From Bacteroidota bacterium (lineage in GTDB: Bacteria > Bacteroidota > Bacteroidia > AKYH767-A > 2013-40CM-41-45), in contig JADKKE010000004.1 of NCBI GenBank assembly GCA_016720655.1, positions 124,001 to 188,000 on the forward strand: a stretch of DNA of 64,000 bases, in the 5' to 3' direction. A model generated the notes under the pieces. It ran no database searches and had not been told where the DNA came from. It was given only the letters and a program-made list of their open reading frames with translations. Below, one piece after another: positions 53,484 through 63,298 of the stretch (position 1 is its first letter; each line of letters begins with the position of its first letter). The translations under genes were made by a program, and so were the position numbers.

Positions 53484-54931
53484 AAATGTAAAACGCGCAT
53501 CAACAAAGTGAGTAAAAGTATGCCGCAAACATTGAGTAAGAATCCCGTTCGCATCATACTTTTTACAGGAATATAACCTGTTCCATACACTATTGTATTC
53601 GCTGCAGTTGCAACAGGAAGCATATATCCAAAGGATGCAGCAAGCGTTGCAGGAACCATGAGTTGCAATGGATCAGTTCCCATTGAAGCAGAGAGTGGCA
53701 GCAAAATGGGAAGCATCAACTGAATGCTGGCAACATTGGAAGCAAACTCACTCAACACAGTAACTAAAGTTGCAACGCCAAGAACAATGATCCAGGTCGG
53801 GAAATCTTTGAGGAGAATTAATTTCCCTGCAAGCAGATTTCCCAGTCCGCTCTGCTCAAAACCTTTAGCAAGTGCGAAACCACTCCCAAATAAAAGCAAG
53901 ATACGAAGAGGTAGTTTTGTAACATCCTTCCATTCGAGCAATGCCTCGGTTTTTATTTTGCCGGATGGGAGGATAAACAGAACAGTTGCAGCGGCCATGG
54001 CGATTGTGCTGTCTTTAATCCATTTTCCAAATGAAAGATAACTTGCCCAGCCGCGGAAAACGGAATCACCAATTTGTATATCGGCACGTGTGAACCATAA
54101 TAGTACAGTTATAAAAAAAACGACAAGAACCCTTTTTTCTTCTGTACTCATCTTCCCGAGTTTTTCCTGTTCTTTCCGGATAAATTCCATGTCAAATTTA
54201 CGGTCAGCATCTTTATGGATAAATAATTTCCGGATAATGAAATACGCGATTGTCGCGAGAGTCAGAGAAAATGGAAATGCAAACATGAACCATCTTGAAA
54301 AACTAATCGGGAGTGCGTCAGGAAAAGTTTTGTCGTAAAATCCGGCGAAGATCATGTTCGTTGGTGTTCCCACAAGTGTAGCCATACCACCGATAGAGGC
54401 GGTATATCCGAGTCCAAGTAACAGTGCACAGGCAATCTGAGAATGGTATTTCCGGTCAAATAAATGTTCGTGGCGCACGATGGAAAGTACAGCCGCAAGT
54501 AACATCATTACAGTCGCGGTGTTTGATATCCACATGGAAATAATAAACGTTGTGAGCATTACACCAAGGAGAACCCTCGATGGTTTTTGCCCTGTATTCC
54601 TAAGCACTTTGTAGGCAAGGCGCTGGTGTAAATTCCATTTCTCCATAGCGTATGCGATAAAAAAACCACCCATAAACAAGAAGATGGTTTGTTCCATGTA
54701 TTGCATCGCAACAGTAGATGCATCCATGACGCCAAGGATAGGGAAGAAGACAAAGGGAAGAAAGGAAGTTACTCCTAGGTCCACAGGTTCTAAAATCCAC
54801 CACATGGCCATCCACACCAACACACATGCTGTGCCTGCAATAGGCTGTGATAATCCCTGTCGCGACAAAATCACAAAAATGATCAGTGCGGCAATTGGCC
54901 CGAGTAAAATCTTGAACAATCTGGAATTCAT
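53480..54931 (-). CDS. DASS-family sodium-coupled anion symporter
   Basis: 483 residues from ATG 54931 (a start at 54964 is possible). About 12 hydrophobic segments, with the two pseudo-symmetric substrate-binding motifs of the SLC13 family: ISNTATVMML (about 132-141) and SEFASNVASIQLMLP (about 398-412). It takes up dicarboxylates, citrate, sulfate or phosphate with Na+; the exact anion cannot be inferred. It converges on the peptide transporter gene. Confidence 0.9.
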   Translation of the reverse strand: MNSRLFKILLGPIAALIIFVILSRQGLSQPIAGTACVLVWMAMWWILEPVDLGVTSFLPFVFFPILGVMDASTVAMQYMEQTIFLFMGGFFIAYAMEKWNLHQRLAYKVLRNTGQKPSRVLLGVMLTTFIISMWISNTATVMMLLAAVLSIVRHEHLFDRKYHSQIACALLLGLGYTASIGGMATLVGTPTNMIFAGFYDKTFPDALPISFSRWFMFAFPFSLTLATIAYFIIRKLFIHKDADRKFDMEFIRKEQEKLGKMSTEEKRVLVVFFITVLLWFTRADIQIGDSVFRGWASYLSFGKWIKDSTIAMAAATVLFILPSGKIKTEALLEWKDVTKLPLRILLLFGSGFALAKGFEQSGLGNLLAGKLILLKDFPTWIIVLGVATLVTVLSEFASNVASIQLMLPILLPLSASMGTDPLQLMVPATLAASFGYMLPVATAANTIVYGTGYIPVKSMMRTGFLLNVCGILLLTLLMRVLHF

Positions 54932-55089
54932 TGGGTGAATGTAGCGTCCTTTTGATGGATTCACAAAAACTTAGGGAGTAAAAATTCACTAGAGGATTAA
55001 GGAGTTTGTTTAATGATGCTGCAGGTTGGAATGGCAATTCAACAGCAGCTGATTTAGCTTCACCAATTTCTGTAGGAGAAAAGCCAAAT

Positions 55090-55120
55090 AAAAAAGGCTC
55101 CCCTTGCGGAAAGCCTTTCT
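55090..55120 (-). terminator. Terminator after metK
   Basis: AAAGGCT and AGCCTTT pair across CCCCTTGCGGA, followed on the minus strand by a T run (55090-55095). About 25 bases past the metK stop. Confidence 0.78.
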
Positions 55121-55145
55121 TATTTTATTATAATGAATGGTTTGA

Positions 55146-56453
55146 TTATACCATTTCCAGCTGTGCTTGTTTAGCCGAAATTTTCTTTGCACCGCTTTTG
55201 CCTGCTGCGAAAGCTTCTTTCACCTGATTCACATAATTCAATTCTTCCCAAGGGAATAATTTAACCTTGATGCGTTTCTCGTTCTTTTTTCCTTTATTGA
55301 AAACCTTTTCAATTGTTTTCGTCTCACGACCCATGTGTCCGTAAGCTGCGGTCTCCAGATAAATAGGAGTGCGAAGGTTAAAGCGTTGTTCAATTGCATA
55401 CGGACGCATGTCGAAGATCTTGCGAATTTTTTGTGCAATCTCGCCGTCTGACATGGTCACTTTCGCCGTACCATAAGTATTCACGTACAAACCTACCGGT
55501 TCAGCAACACCGATCGCATACGCAACCTGTACAAGCACTTCATCGCAGATTCCTGCTGCAACCATATTTTTTGCAATGTGACGCGTTGCGTATGCTGCAG
55601 AACGATCAACTTTTGAAGGATCTTTACCGGAGAAAGCTCCACCACCGTGAGCGCCTTTTCCACCATAAGTATCAACAATAATTTTACGTCCGGTCAAACC
55701 TGTATCGCCATGTGGACCCCCGATTACAAATTTACCTGTCGGATTAACATGGTATTTGATCTTATCATTAAACAATGCCTGTACACGCTTTGGTAATTTT
55801 TTCATGATGCGTGGCACAAGGATATTGATAACATCTTCCTTGATTTTCTTCAACATGGCAGCGTCTTTTTCAAAATCGTCATGCTGTGTTGAAATAACTA
55901 TTGTATCGATTCGTACGGGTTGGTTATCGTCACCATATTCTATTGTTACCTGTGATTTAGCATCCGGACGCAGGTAAGTCATCGTCTTATTCTCCTTGCG
56001 AATTGCGGCAAGTTCGCGCAATAAAAGATGAGCAAGTTCCAAAGGCAATGGCATGTAAGTATCTGTTTCACGACAAGCATAACCAAACATCATTCCCTGG
56101 TCACCTGCACCTTGTTTCCAAGGATCTTTTTTATCAACTCCCTGGTTGATGTCAGGTGATTGTTCGTGGATTGCACTGAAAATTCCACAGGAATTCGCTT
56201 CAAACATATATTCACTCTTTGTATAACCGATTTTTCGGATAACATCCCTTGCGATATCCTGAACATCAAGATACGCCTCCGATTTTACTTCTCCTGCAAG
56301 GACAACTTGTCCGGTTGTAACCAGGGTTTCGCAAGCCACTTTCGACTTGGGATCGTAAGCAAGGAAATAGTCAATCAATGCATCTGAAATCTGGTCCGCA
56401 ACTTTGTCGGGATGCCCTTCGGAAACGGATTCTGAGGTGAACAAATAAGACAT
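55146..56453 (-). CDS. metK: S-adenosylmethionine synthetase
   Basis: 435 residues, makes SAM from methionine and ATP in the cytosol. Signature motifs present: SVSEGHPDKVADQISDA (8-24), GAGDQGMMFGYA (about 115-126), and GGGAFSGKDPSKVDRSAAY (about 271-289). The C-terminal tail after about 385 is Lys-rich and longer than in E. coli, as in other Bacteroidota. The 5' leader contains an apparent SAM riboswitch, so the gene is probably repressed when SAM is plentiful. Confidence 0.97.
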   Translation of the reverse strand: MSYLFTSESVSEGHPDKVADQISDALIDYFLAYDPKSKVACETLVTTGQVVLAGEVKSEAYLDVQDIARDVIRKIGYTKSEYMFEANSCGIFSAIHEQSPDINQGVDKKDPWKQGAGDQGMMFGYACRETDTYMPLPLELAHLLLRELAAIRKENKTMTYLRPDAKSQVTIEYGDDNQPVRIDTIVISTQHDDFEKDAAMLKKIKEDVINILVPRIMKKLPKRVQALFNDKIKYHVNPTGKFVIGGPHGDTGLTGRKIIVDTYGGKGAHGGGAFSGKDPSKVDRSAAYATRHIAKNMVAAGICDEVLVQVAYAIGVAEPVGLYVNTYGTAKVTMSDGEIAQKIRKIFDMRPYAIEQRFNLRTPIYLETAAYGHMGRETKTIEKVFNKGKKNEKRIKVKLFPWEELNYVNQVKEAFAAGKSGAKKISAKQAQLEMV

Positions 56454-56520
56454 GGTTCTATTTTAGTTTTTAAGAATAAGGACTAATCAAATCGAAGAGA
56501 GGAGGATCGCGGATGCAAAA

Positions 56521-56609
56521 GCTTTTAAAAGCCTTAGCATTTTTTACCGTGGTTGCAATATTGCCTCTAACGGAGGCGAATCAAATCTTTCCACTCGGCT
56601 GCAAAAGTA
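56521..56609 (-). promoter_or_regulatory. Putative SAM riboswitch (S-box) upstream of metK
   Basis: Minus strand. CC-GA-GTGG (56597-56590 region) pairs with CCACGG after TTGCAAC; a hairpin GCCTC...GAGGC lies between; then TAAAAAATGCTAAGGC, matching the GGCAACC ... GGUGCUAA core of SAM-I-type riboswitches in their shortened Bacteroidota form. GGC with the flanking CTTTT/AAAAG gives a possible closing stem P1. A -7-like TACTTTTG (56609-56602) overlaps the 5' edge. It lies about 70 bases before the metK ATG. Confidence 0.72.
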
Positions 56610-56690
56610 AGAAATTACTTTGATTCAGGCTTGAAATTGGCTTCAAAATCAGCGGAATTATATGCTAAAAAGCTTGCCATAGCCTATAAA

Positions 56691-57770
56691 TCAATAGTTT
56701 TTGCCTTCAAAAAAAATATTTACGGTATTGGAGCCGGTTTCGTATTTCAGGACATTGCCGATGAGCTCGTATTTGTTGATAATCTCATACGAAGCAGTAT
56801 AGGTTTTACCTCTGTCAAAAACCTTTAGGCGATTGCTTTCGTCGAGCCACGCTACTCCATTTATTCCCAACTGAAAATTCGATGGGTTGAAGTTTTCCAG
56901 AGTGCTTACTACGCCATTGTAGAAGACGTTGAACATTCTGTTATAGGAATAGACAACGATATTTCCTTTCACAAAGAAATAATCAGGACGGTCAGAAAGA
57001 AGTCGTTTCGTTGCTCCATTGTTGAAGACACGGAAATTTCCCAGGTTGTCTACATAAGCCATGATCCCATAGCCAACTTTGAAAGAATCCGGTGCATACT
57101 CTTCCACTACTGCCGAATCGCCTTTGTAGAACAGATGAAAGTGCTTATCGTAATCATCGGTGTATGCAACTATATCCTGCCCGGCTGCATACTCCAGTGG
57201 AGGAATATTGGTAACGGTATGTACCTGCCCCTGATAAAATATGCTGAAATAATTACTCTGATTTACCCAGGCTACGGTGTTCGATCCGGTTTTTATACTT
57301 TTTGGTTTGTCAAGAAGAGAGGACTCAAGGACAGCAGATTTTCCCTGATAATAAACACTGAGATTGTAATTAGAGTCGTCAAAATATACCAGAACACTGT
57401 CGTTCACTGTCATGATGGTGGTGTAATAACTCAGGGTTTTTCGTACACCATTGTCGAACACATACAACACTGATCCAACTCTGAAGGCAACAAGATAATC
57501 CGTTACAGTGTAGGAAAAATCCGCAGCGTTGACCATCTGGAATTTTTCGCCTTTGTAATATATTTTAAAATCATTTTTATTGTCGATGTAAGCAACAGAA
57601 CTGGAACCTACCTTGTATGACTTCACAGGTAAATATTCAAGTTGATGAAACATTCCCTGATCAAATGCCTGCAAATATCCTCTGTAATCAGAATATGCTG
57701 AAATGTTTTGTGCATTTAGTATTCTGCTGTATGAAAGAGAAAGAATTGTGAAGAAGATGAGAAGTCTCAT
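56691..57770 (-). CDS. Secreted repeat protein, probable beta-propeller
   Basis: 359 residues from ATG 57770, which opens a signal peptide (LLIFFTILSLSYSRILNAQ). The mature part is seven or eight repeats of about 45 residues with the pattern VGSxSVAYIDNxNDFKIYYKG...; units include TVAWVNQSNYFSIFYQG, IMAYVDNLGNFRVFNNG and GVAWLDESNRLKVFDRG. Such units suggest a beta-propeller. No T9SS tail or membrane segment. The frame runs on from gldA without a stop, but the gene has its own start and signal, so the apparent fusion is taken as an artefact. Confidence 0.75.
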   Translation of the reverse strand: MRLLIFFTILSLSYSRILNAQNISAYSDYRGYLQAFDQGMFHQLEYLPVKSYKVGSSSVAYIDNKNDFKIYYKGEKFQMVNAADFSYTVTDYLVAFRVGSVLYVFDNGVRKTLSYYTTIMTVNDSVLVYFDDSNYNLSVYYQGKSAVLESSLLDKPKSIKTGSNTVAWVNQSNYFSIFYQGQVHTVTNIPPLEYAAGQDIVAYTDDYDKHFHLFYKGDSAVVEEYAPDSFKVGYGIMAYVDNLGNFRVFNNGATKRLLSDRPDYFFVKGNIVVYSYNRMFNVFYNGVVSTLENFNPSNFQLGINGVAWLDESNRLKVFDRGKTYTASYEIINKYELIGNVLKYETGSNTVNIFFEGKNY

Positions 57771-57816
57771 AGTAGAGAGGTGAAGAATTGGAATTGCTGT
57801 GCTTCGGGATAAAAAA

Positions 57817-58736
57817 TCAGGAATTGGTTTTTTTGTCAGCAGTTGGAATACATCTTCAAGTTTTTGTTCCTGTTTTTGCATGGATAAAACAGCAAGATTA
57901 TTTTGAACAGCAAACTGGAACAAATGTGGACGAATGTCAGTTTTCCCGTCGGACTTCAGCTTCCAGGTGTTTCCACTTATATTTTCAACACTTGCAACTC
58001 CGGTTATTTTCAGGAGCTGAGTTTGACTCGAGGTAGTGTCGAATTCAACCAGGATAATGTCCTCCGGTGTGGATGATTTTCTGAGAATTTCTGTCGTTTC
58101 ATCAGCGACAATTTTGCCCTGGTTAATGATGATCACTCGGTCACAAATGGCCTCCACCTCCTGCATAATATGGGTCGAAAGAATTACTGTCTTTTCTTTA
58201 CCGATGGATTTTATCAGTGTTCGAACTTCCGACAATTGGTTAGGGTCGAGCCCGGAAGTCGGCTCATCCAGAATTAAAACCTTCGGGTCATGAATCAAGG
58301 CTTGTGCTAAACCGACTCTCTGCCGAAAGCCTTTTGATAATGCACCGATTTTTTTAGTCTGTTCTTTTTCCAGACCCGTTATTTCAATCATTTCGTTCAC
58401 CCTTGTTTTCTTCGATCCTGCAAGCTTGTGGAGCCCCGCGATGAATTCCAGGTATTCTCTAACATACATCTCAAGGTAAAGAGGATTGTGTTCCGGCAAA
58501 TATCCGACCAGTTTTCTAACTTCTATACTTTGTTCGCTAACATCAAATCCGCATACTTTTACTGTTCCGGAGGTTTGTGGTATAAAACAGGTGATAATTT
58601 TCATCATTGTCGATTTTCCTGCTCCATTAGGACCGAGAAATCCTACAACTTGTCCACCCTCTACGCCGAATGAAACTTCATCCAGTGCCTTTTGCTTGCC
58701 ATACAATTTAGTTATTGAATCTATAATTACTGACAT
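57817..58736 (-). CDS. gldA: ABC transporter ATP-binding protein GldA
   Basis: About 306 residues when ended at 57817. Walker A GPNGAGKST (36-44), signature LSKGFRQRVGLAQAL (about 136-150) and Walker B VLILDEPTSGLDP (about 158-170). GldA is the ATPase of the GldA-GldF-GldG transporter needed for gliding in Flavobacterium; gldF and gldG are not in this window. As sequenced, the frame runs on into the next gene to 56691. One more A in the seven-A run (57828-57834, minus strand) would give the ending LTKKTNS and a stop at 57817-57819, close to known GldA length. Confidence 0.85.
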
Positions 58737-58770
58737 ATTTTTTATTGAATAAGTTTTTCGAAATTCAGTG

Positions 58771-58815
58771 ATTCCGTCCTTCGTCCTTCGTCCCCCCCCG
58801 TCCCCCGTCCCTCCC
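58771..58815 (+). repeat. Heptamer tract J, between divergent gldA and rsgA
   Basis: Units CCTTCGT (twice) and CCCCCGT, with one longer C run of eight that breaks the phase. The C run could itself be a homopolymer sequencing slip. It is the only tract between divergent genes. Confidence 0.7.
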
Positions 58816-58884
58816 CAACAAATCTAAGTTATTTCTCACAAAATTCCGGTGTATTCTCCGCTTGCTTTTTTTTACTTTCGCTGC

Positions 58885-59805
58885 ATGCGCGGAATAGTAA
58901 TCAAATCCACTGGGGCACTCTATACGGTATTGCTGGAAGACGGGAGAAATCTCACGTGTAGAATCCGTGGAAATCTGCGACTTATTGATTTTGAAGCGAC
59001 CAATCCGCTGACTGTAGGAGATAATGTGAATGTGGAATGGGATCAGTCCCAGGATGTAGGCAATATCACCGAGCTTTTTGACAGGAAAAATTACATCATC
59101 CGTAAATCGGTGAAGCTTTCCAAACAAGTACAGATAATTGCTGCTAATATTGACCGGGCTTGGGTCGTTGCTACACCTGTTTTGCCAAAGACTTCTCTTG
59201 GATTCATCGATCGTTTTCTTGCAACCGCTGAAGCCCATAGTGTTCCGGCCGGAATTCTCTGGAACAAAGCGGATATCTATGATGAAGATGTCTGGGATTT
59301 TGTAAATGAATTGAAAAATCTTTATGAAGGAATCGGTTATAAAGTGATGTCAGTTTCAGGTCTTACCGGAATTGGTATTCAGGCTTTAACCGAAGAACTG
59401 AAAGGAAAAGTAAACTTGTTTTCAGGACACAGTGGAGTAGGGAAGACTTCCCTGATCAATGCTCTCATTCCGGGAATGGCGTTGAAAACATCCCGCCTTT
59501 CCTCACAGCACATGAAAGGAACGCATACAACAACATTTGCTGAAATGCACCCCTTACCGGAAGGAGGATTCCTGATCGATACTCCCGGCATCCGTGAATT
59601 CGGTACTATCGATTTTGATAAACACGAAGTGTCTCATTTCTTTCCGGATATTTTTGTCTTTGCAAAAGGCTGCAAGTTCAATAACTGTCTGCATACAAAC
59701 GAAAAGGATTGTGCAGTAAAACCCGCTGTTGAAAGGGGTGAAATCGCTTATAGCAGGTACGACAGTTATCTGAGCATTCTAAGTAACCAGGATATTTTCC
59801 GATAA
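58885..59805 (+). CDS. rsgA: Ribosome small-subunit GTPase RsgA
   Basis: 306 residues from ATG 58885 (MRGIVIKSTGALYTVL), the family start; codons upstream do not match. N-terminal OB fold (1-70), circularly permuted GTPase domain with NKAD (about 130), GHSGVGKTSLINALIPG (about 193-209) and DTPGIREFG, then a zinc-binding C-terminus with C, C, H and C in CKFNNCLHTNEKDC. It helps late 30S maturation. Dtd follows by 28 bases. Confidence 0.96.
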   Translation: MRGIVIKSTGALYTVLLEDGRNLTCRIRGNLRLIDFEATNPLTVGDNVNVEWDQSQDVGNITELFDRKNYIIRKSVKLSKQVQIIAANIDRAWVVATPVLPKTSLGFIDRFLATAEAHSVPAGILWNKADIYDEDVWDFVNELKNLYEGIGYKVMSVSGLTGIGIQALTEELKGKVNLFSGHSGVGKTSLINALIPGMALKTSRLSSQHMKGTHTTTFAEMHPLPEGGFLIDTPGIREFGTIDFDKHEVSHFFPDIFVFAKGCKFNNCLHTNEKDCAVKPAVERGEIAYSRYDSYLSILSNQDIFR

Positions 59806-59832
59806 ATTTTCACAAAACGAAATGCAAGTGTT

Positions 59833-60285
59833 ATGCGGGTAGTCATACAAAGGGTAACAAGCGCCTCTGTAACCATTGATGGTCAACTCAAATCATCAAT
59901 CGGATTGGGATTGCTGGTCTTACTTGGAATTGAAGTGGACGACACAGTAGAAGATATAGAATGGATGTGCGGAAAAATTTCAAAACTTCGTATTTTCAGC
60001 GATGAAAATGGAAATATGAATTTGTCGATTGCTGATGTAAATGGAGAATTTCTTGTCATCAGTCAGTTCACATTACATGCCTCCACAAAAAAAGGAAATC
60101 GTCCTTCCTTCCTTTCTGCAGCTCGTCCGGAACAGGCAATTCCACTGTACGAAAAATTTCTTTTGCAACTTGAAAATGAAAGTGGAAGAAAAGTTTACTC
60201 GGGTGAATTTGGTGCCGACATGAAAGTTGCCTTACTTAACGATGGTCCCGTAACTATTTGGATGGATTCGAAAAGTAAAATCTGA
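59833..60285 (+). CDS. dtd: D-aminoacyl-tRNA deacylase
   Basis: 150 residues, removes D-amino acids from mischarged tRNA in the cytosol. Start MRVVIQRVTSASVTIDG and the two catalytic motifs SQFTLHAS (76-83) and NDGPVTIWMD (about 136-145, with the cross-subunit GP dipeptide) are intact. The full length matches the family. Tract K lies after its stop. Confidence 0.96.
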   Translation: MRVVIQRVTSASVTIDGQLKSSIGLGLLVLLGIEVDDTVEDIEWMCGKISKLRIFSDENGNMNLSIADVNGEFLVISQFTLHASTKKGNRPSFLSAARPEQAIPLYEKFLLQLENESGRKVYSGEFGADMKVALLNDGPVTIWMDSKSKI

Positions 60286-60305
60286 ATCTAGAGATGCTCT
60301 GCGTT

Positions 60306-60417
60306 CCAAGTTCTATTCACTCTATTCCGTGTTCCGTGTTCGGGGTTCCGTGTTCTGTGTGCAGAGCCCCACTAACCACTAACCACACCAACCACTATCC
60401 ACCAACCACTAACCACC
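60306..60417 (+). repeat. Heptamer tract K, sixteen units in phase
   Basis: CCGTGTT-like units in the first half, AACCACT and CCACTAA-like units in the second, 112 bases with no phase break. It ends 6 bases before the ATG of the MazG-like gene. Confidence 0.85.
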
Positions 60418-60423
60418 TAAAAA

Positions 60424-60750
60424 ATGCATCTCTCCGAAGCCCAATCAACAGTCGACAAGTGGATAAAATCCCATGGTGTCCGGTACTTCAATGAACTCAC
60501 GAATATGGCAATGCTAACAGAGGAAGTTGGAGAAGTTGCTCGTGTGATCGCAAGGCAATATGGTGAGCAATCTTCGAAGGAATCAGATTTAGGAAAAGAG
60601 TTGGGAGAAGAATTAGCAGATGTATTGTTTGTGCTCATTTGTTTGGCTAATCAGACCGGAGTTGATTTGACAGAAGCTTTTCAAAAGAATCTTATAAAAA
60701 AAACGGAAAGGGATGCTGAGCGGCATAAACAAAACCCTAAATTGGGTTAA
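60424..60750 (+). CDS. MazG-like nucleotide pyrophosphohydrolase
   Basis: 108 residues, a single all-alpha NTP-pyrophosphatase domain. The magnesium-binding residues are seen as EEVGEVAR (about 32-39) and ELADVLFVL (about 59-67), following the ExxE ... ExxD pattern. It cleaves a (d)NTP to monophosphate and pyrophosphate, probably house-cleaning; the substrate is not known. Short single-domain members are common. Confidence 0.9.
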   Translation: MHLSEAQSTVDKWIKSHGVRYFNELTNMAMLTEEVGEVARVIARQYGEQSSKESDLGKELGEELADVLFVLICLANQTGVDLTEAFQKNLIKKTERDAERHKQNPKLG

Positions 60751-60764
60751 TCCTCGAAATCAAC

Positions 60765-60793
60765 GACAAAAGGTCTTTTTTTTGTCATTTTTT
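60765..60793 (+). terminator. Weak terminator-like hairpin after the MazG-like gene
   Basis: GACAAAA (60765-60771) and TTTTGTC (60780-60786), a 7-bp A/T-rich stem followed by ATTTTTT. Weak but suitably placed 15 bases after the stop. Confidence 0.35.
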
Positions 60794-60875
60794 AAGGAAG
60801 AATAAGAGATTGAGAGCTTTTCCTTATCTTAACTGCTTCAATTGCCGGAGTGTTTTCCTGCATCAAGAAAATCTC

Positions 60876-63174
60876 ATGAAAAAAAGTCTCTTACTCACAT
60901 CATTTCTTTTTTTTCTCGCCTCTTTCGCAGTTTCAATTCAGGCGAAACAATGGATGGCAACAACAAGTTCATCCTCACAAAAAGTAACAGCAAAACTTGT
61001 AAGCCAGACAGGCGATGAGTCTGTGATAAAATTTCATGTACCGGGATTTTACATCAACAATGTTCAAACTCCTTTAGGACAAATTCAGGTTCTCAGCGCT
61101 GAGAAAGCGAGCCGTTTGCTCGAAACTGGATCTCCGGATGTATTGAAAATGGCTGCATCCATCATCATTCCTGATCAGTCGACAATGGAAGTTCAAGTTG
61201 TTTCAGTGAGTTATCATGACTATACCAATATTCTTCTGGCTCCTTCAAAAGGAAACTTAAAAAGAGATCAGGATCCATCGAGTATTCCCTATGTTTACGG
61301 ACCGGCTTATTCAAACAATGGTTTTTTTCCTGGGAAGCTTGCCGAACTTCGCGATCCATACATTCTACGCGACTTCCGTGGACAAACAGTAGTGGTTTAT
61401 CCTTTTCAATACAATCCGGTTACTCAAACACTTCGTGTATATGATGAAATTACAGTAAAAATTGTACCTGTAATTTCGCAAACAACAGTAAACGCGTTCA
61501 CACGTTCCCGTCAGCCTCAGCCAAATCCGATTTATACTCCCATTTATACTTCCCGTTTTTTAAATTTTAATCAGACTCAATATACTCCCGCACAGGAAAT
61601 CGGTAGGATGCTGATTATTTCCGACGCGTCATTGATTAGTATCATGCAGCCTTTTGTAGACTGGAAAAATAAAATGGGACAGGCTACAGAGATTGTTGAT
61701 GTTGCAAGTATCGGAGCGAATTCCTACAGCTATTAAAACATTTATCGAAAATAAATACAATACGGATGGACTTACATTTGTGCTACTTGTTGGCGATGGT
61801 CCTCAAATTCCTGCATATCCTTCGATGAATGGTGATTCGGATCCAAGTTACGGTGACATTCTCGGAAATGATTCCTATGCCGAAGTGATCGTTGGACGGT
61901 TCTCCGCTAATACTCCTCAGGAACTGGAAACGCAGGTTCAGCGATCTATCAATTATGAAAAGTATCCAGATCCTTCCGGACAATGGTATCACAAGGGAAT
62001 CTGTGTTGGTTCTGATCAGGGTCCGGGGGATGATGGTGAAATGGATTTCGAACACGAGAGAAATATTCGACAGAAATATTTAGGTTATACCTATACCCAG
62101 GTGGATGAAATATTTGACGGCTCACAGGGTGGTGTCGATCTCACAGGAGATCCCGGACCTCAGGATCTTGCAGATGCATTCAATGATGGACGAAGCATTC
62201 TAACGTATACCGGTCATGGAAGTCAGAACAGTTGTGGAACTACAAGTTTTAGTTCGGCGGATGTTCAATCACTCACAAACGAAAACATGTTGCCTTTTTT
62301 CTGGTCTGTAGCTTGTGTAAATGGAGATTTCCAAACCGGCGACTGCCTTGCTGAAGCATTGCTGCGCACTACTTCAGTTTCCGGTGCTCCCATCGGCGCT
62401 ATAGCAACATTGATGTCAACTATTAACCAAAGCTGGGATCCTCCTATGGATGGCCAGGATGAGATGGTGGATATCCTTGTAGAAACATATCCCGGAAATA
62501 TCAAGCATACTTTTGGTGGTATTTCGGTAAATGGCTGCATGCACATGAATGATGAGTATGGAGCTGCAGGTGTTGAAATGACGGATACCTGGACTTGCTT
62601 TGGTGATCCTAGCATCATGGTAAGAACAGCTACTCCTGAGTTAATTCCTGTTGCGCATGATGCAACGATTGATGAGAATATATCAACATGGACTGTACAG
62701 TGCAATATTGATCAGGCTCTCGTTTGCCTGAGTTACCACAATCAGATTATCGCAACCGGTTATGCATTAAGCGGCACTGCCTATCTTACAATTCCGGGAT
62801 TGACTGTTGGCGATACTCTCGATGTAACAGTTACTGCTTACAATCACATTCCTTATTTTGGTACTGTTGTGGTTGTTCCAAACGGTACAACTCAGGTTGG
62901 AACTACTGATGCAAATGCGTTTTCTTTAAGTGCCGGTCTGGCTGCGCAAGGAAAACCTTCAACCATTTCATTTACCATTCCTTTGAATACGACAGTTTCA
63001 ATTGATCTATATTCCAGCAGCGGACAACTCATTTCTAAGGTTCTCGAAAATCAAAAGATGAATTCCGGTACACACCGGATTTCGCAGGATGTTTCCGGAC
63101 TCAGTTCAGGAATTTATTTTGTGAAAATGAAAGCCGATCAACACGAAATTGTCACCCGAATGGTGGTGGAATAA
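60876..63174 (+). pseudogene. C25 gingipain-like peptidase with T9SS domain, frameshifted
   Basis: About 765 residues when repaired. ATG 60876 opens a signal peptide (MKKSLLLTSFLFFLASF, SIQAK). N-terminal propeptide, then the C25 cysteine-protease domain, broken near 61724 where one extra C (TTCCTAC) shifts the frame; removing it joins VASIGANS to TAIKTFIENKY. The catalytic dyad is in the second part: His in YTGHGSQNSCG (about 62214) and Cys in SVACVNGDF (62314-62316). Ends with a T9SS type A tail (LYSSSGQLISKVL, LSSGIYFVKMKADQHEIV). An extracellular protease by family; a sequencing error is the likely cause of the break. Confidence 0.88.
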
Positions 63175-63298
63175 TTAGATAATAGAAAATAGAAATTAGA
63201 AGAGCTTAGGTCCTTCTGGCTTTTACCCACCAAATTCCATTCTCCATTCTCCATTCTCCATTCTCTATTCTCTAATTTCTACTCTCTACTCTCTACTT
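63173..63298 (+). repeat. Heptamer tract L, fills the space between two stop codons
   Basis: Eighteen units in phase over 126 bases: AATTAGA and TAATAGA-like units, then TCCATTC (four times), TCTATTC and TCTACTC. The left and right ends are partly complementary. It overlaps the last bases of the C25 gene stop (63172-63174) and contains the stop of the convergent gene (63293-63295). Confidence 0.85.

Noticed and set aside
54600..55037. Minus-strand 145-codon frame over the start of the anion symporter
   Set aside because: It overlaps the symporter in another frame and has no recognisable family.
61693..61740. Independent start of a second peptidase gene at 61693
   Set aside because: The sequence is the continuation of the C25 peptidase after a one-base insertion; no signal peptide or start context is seen.
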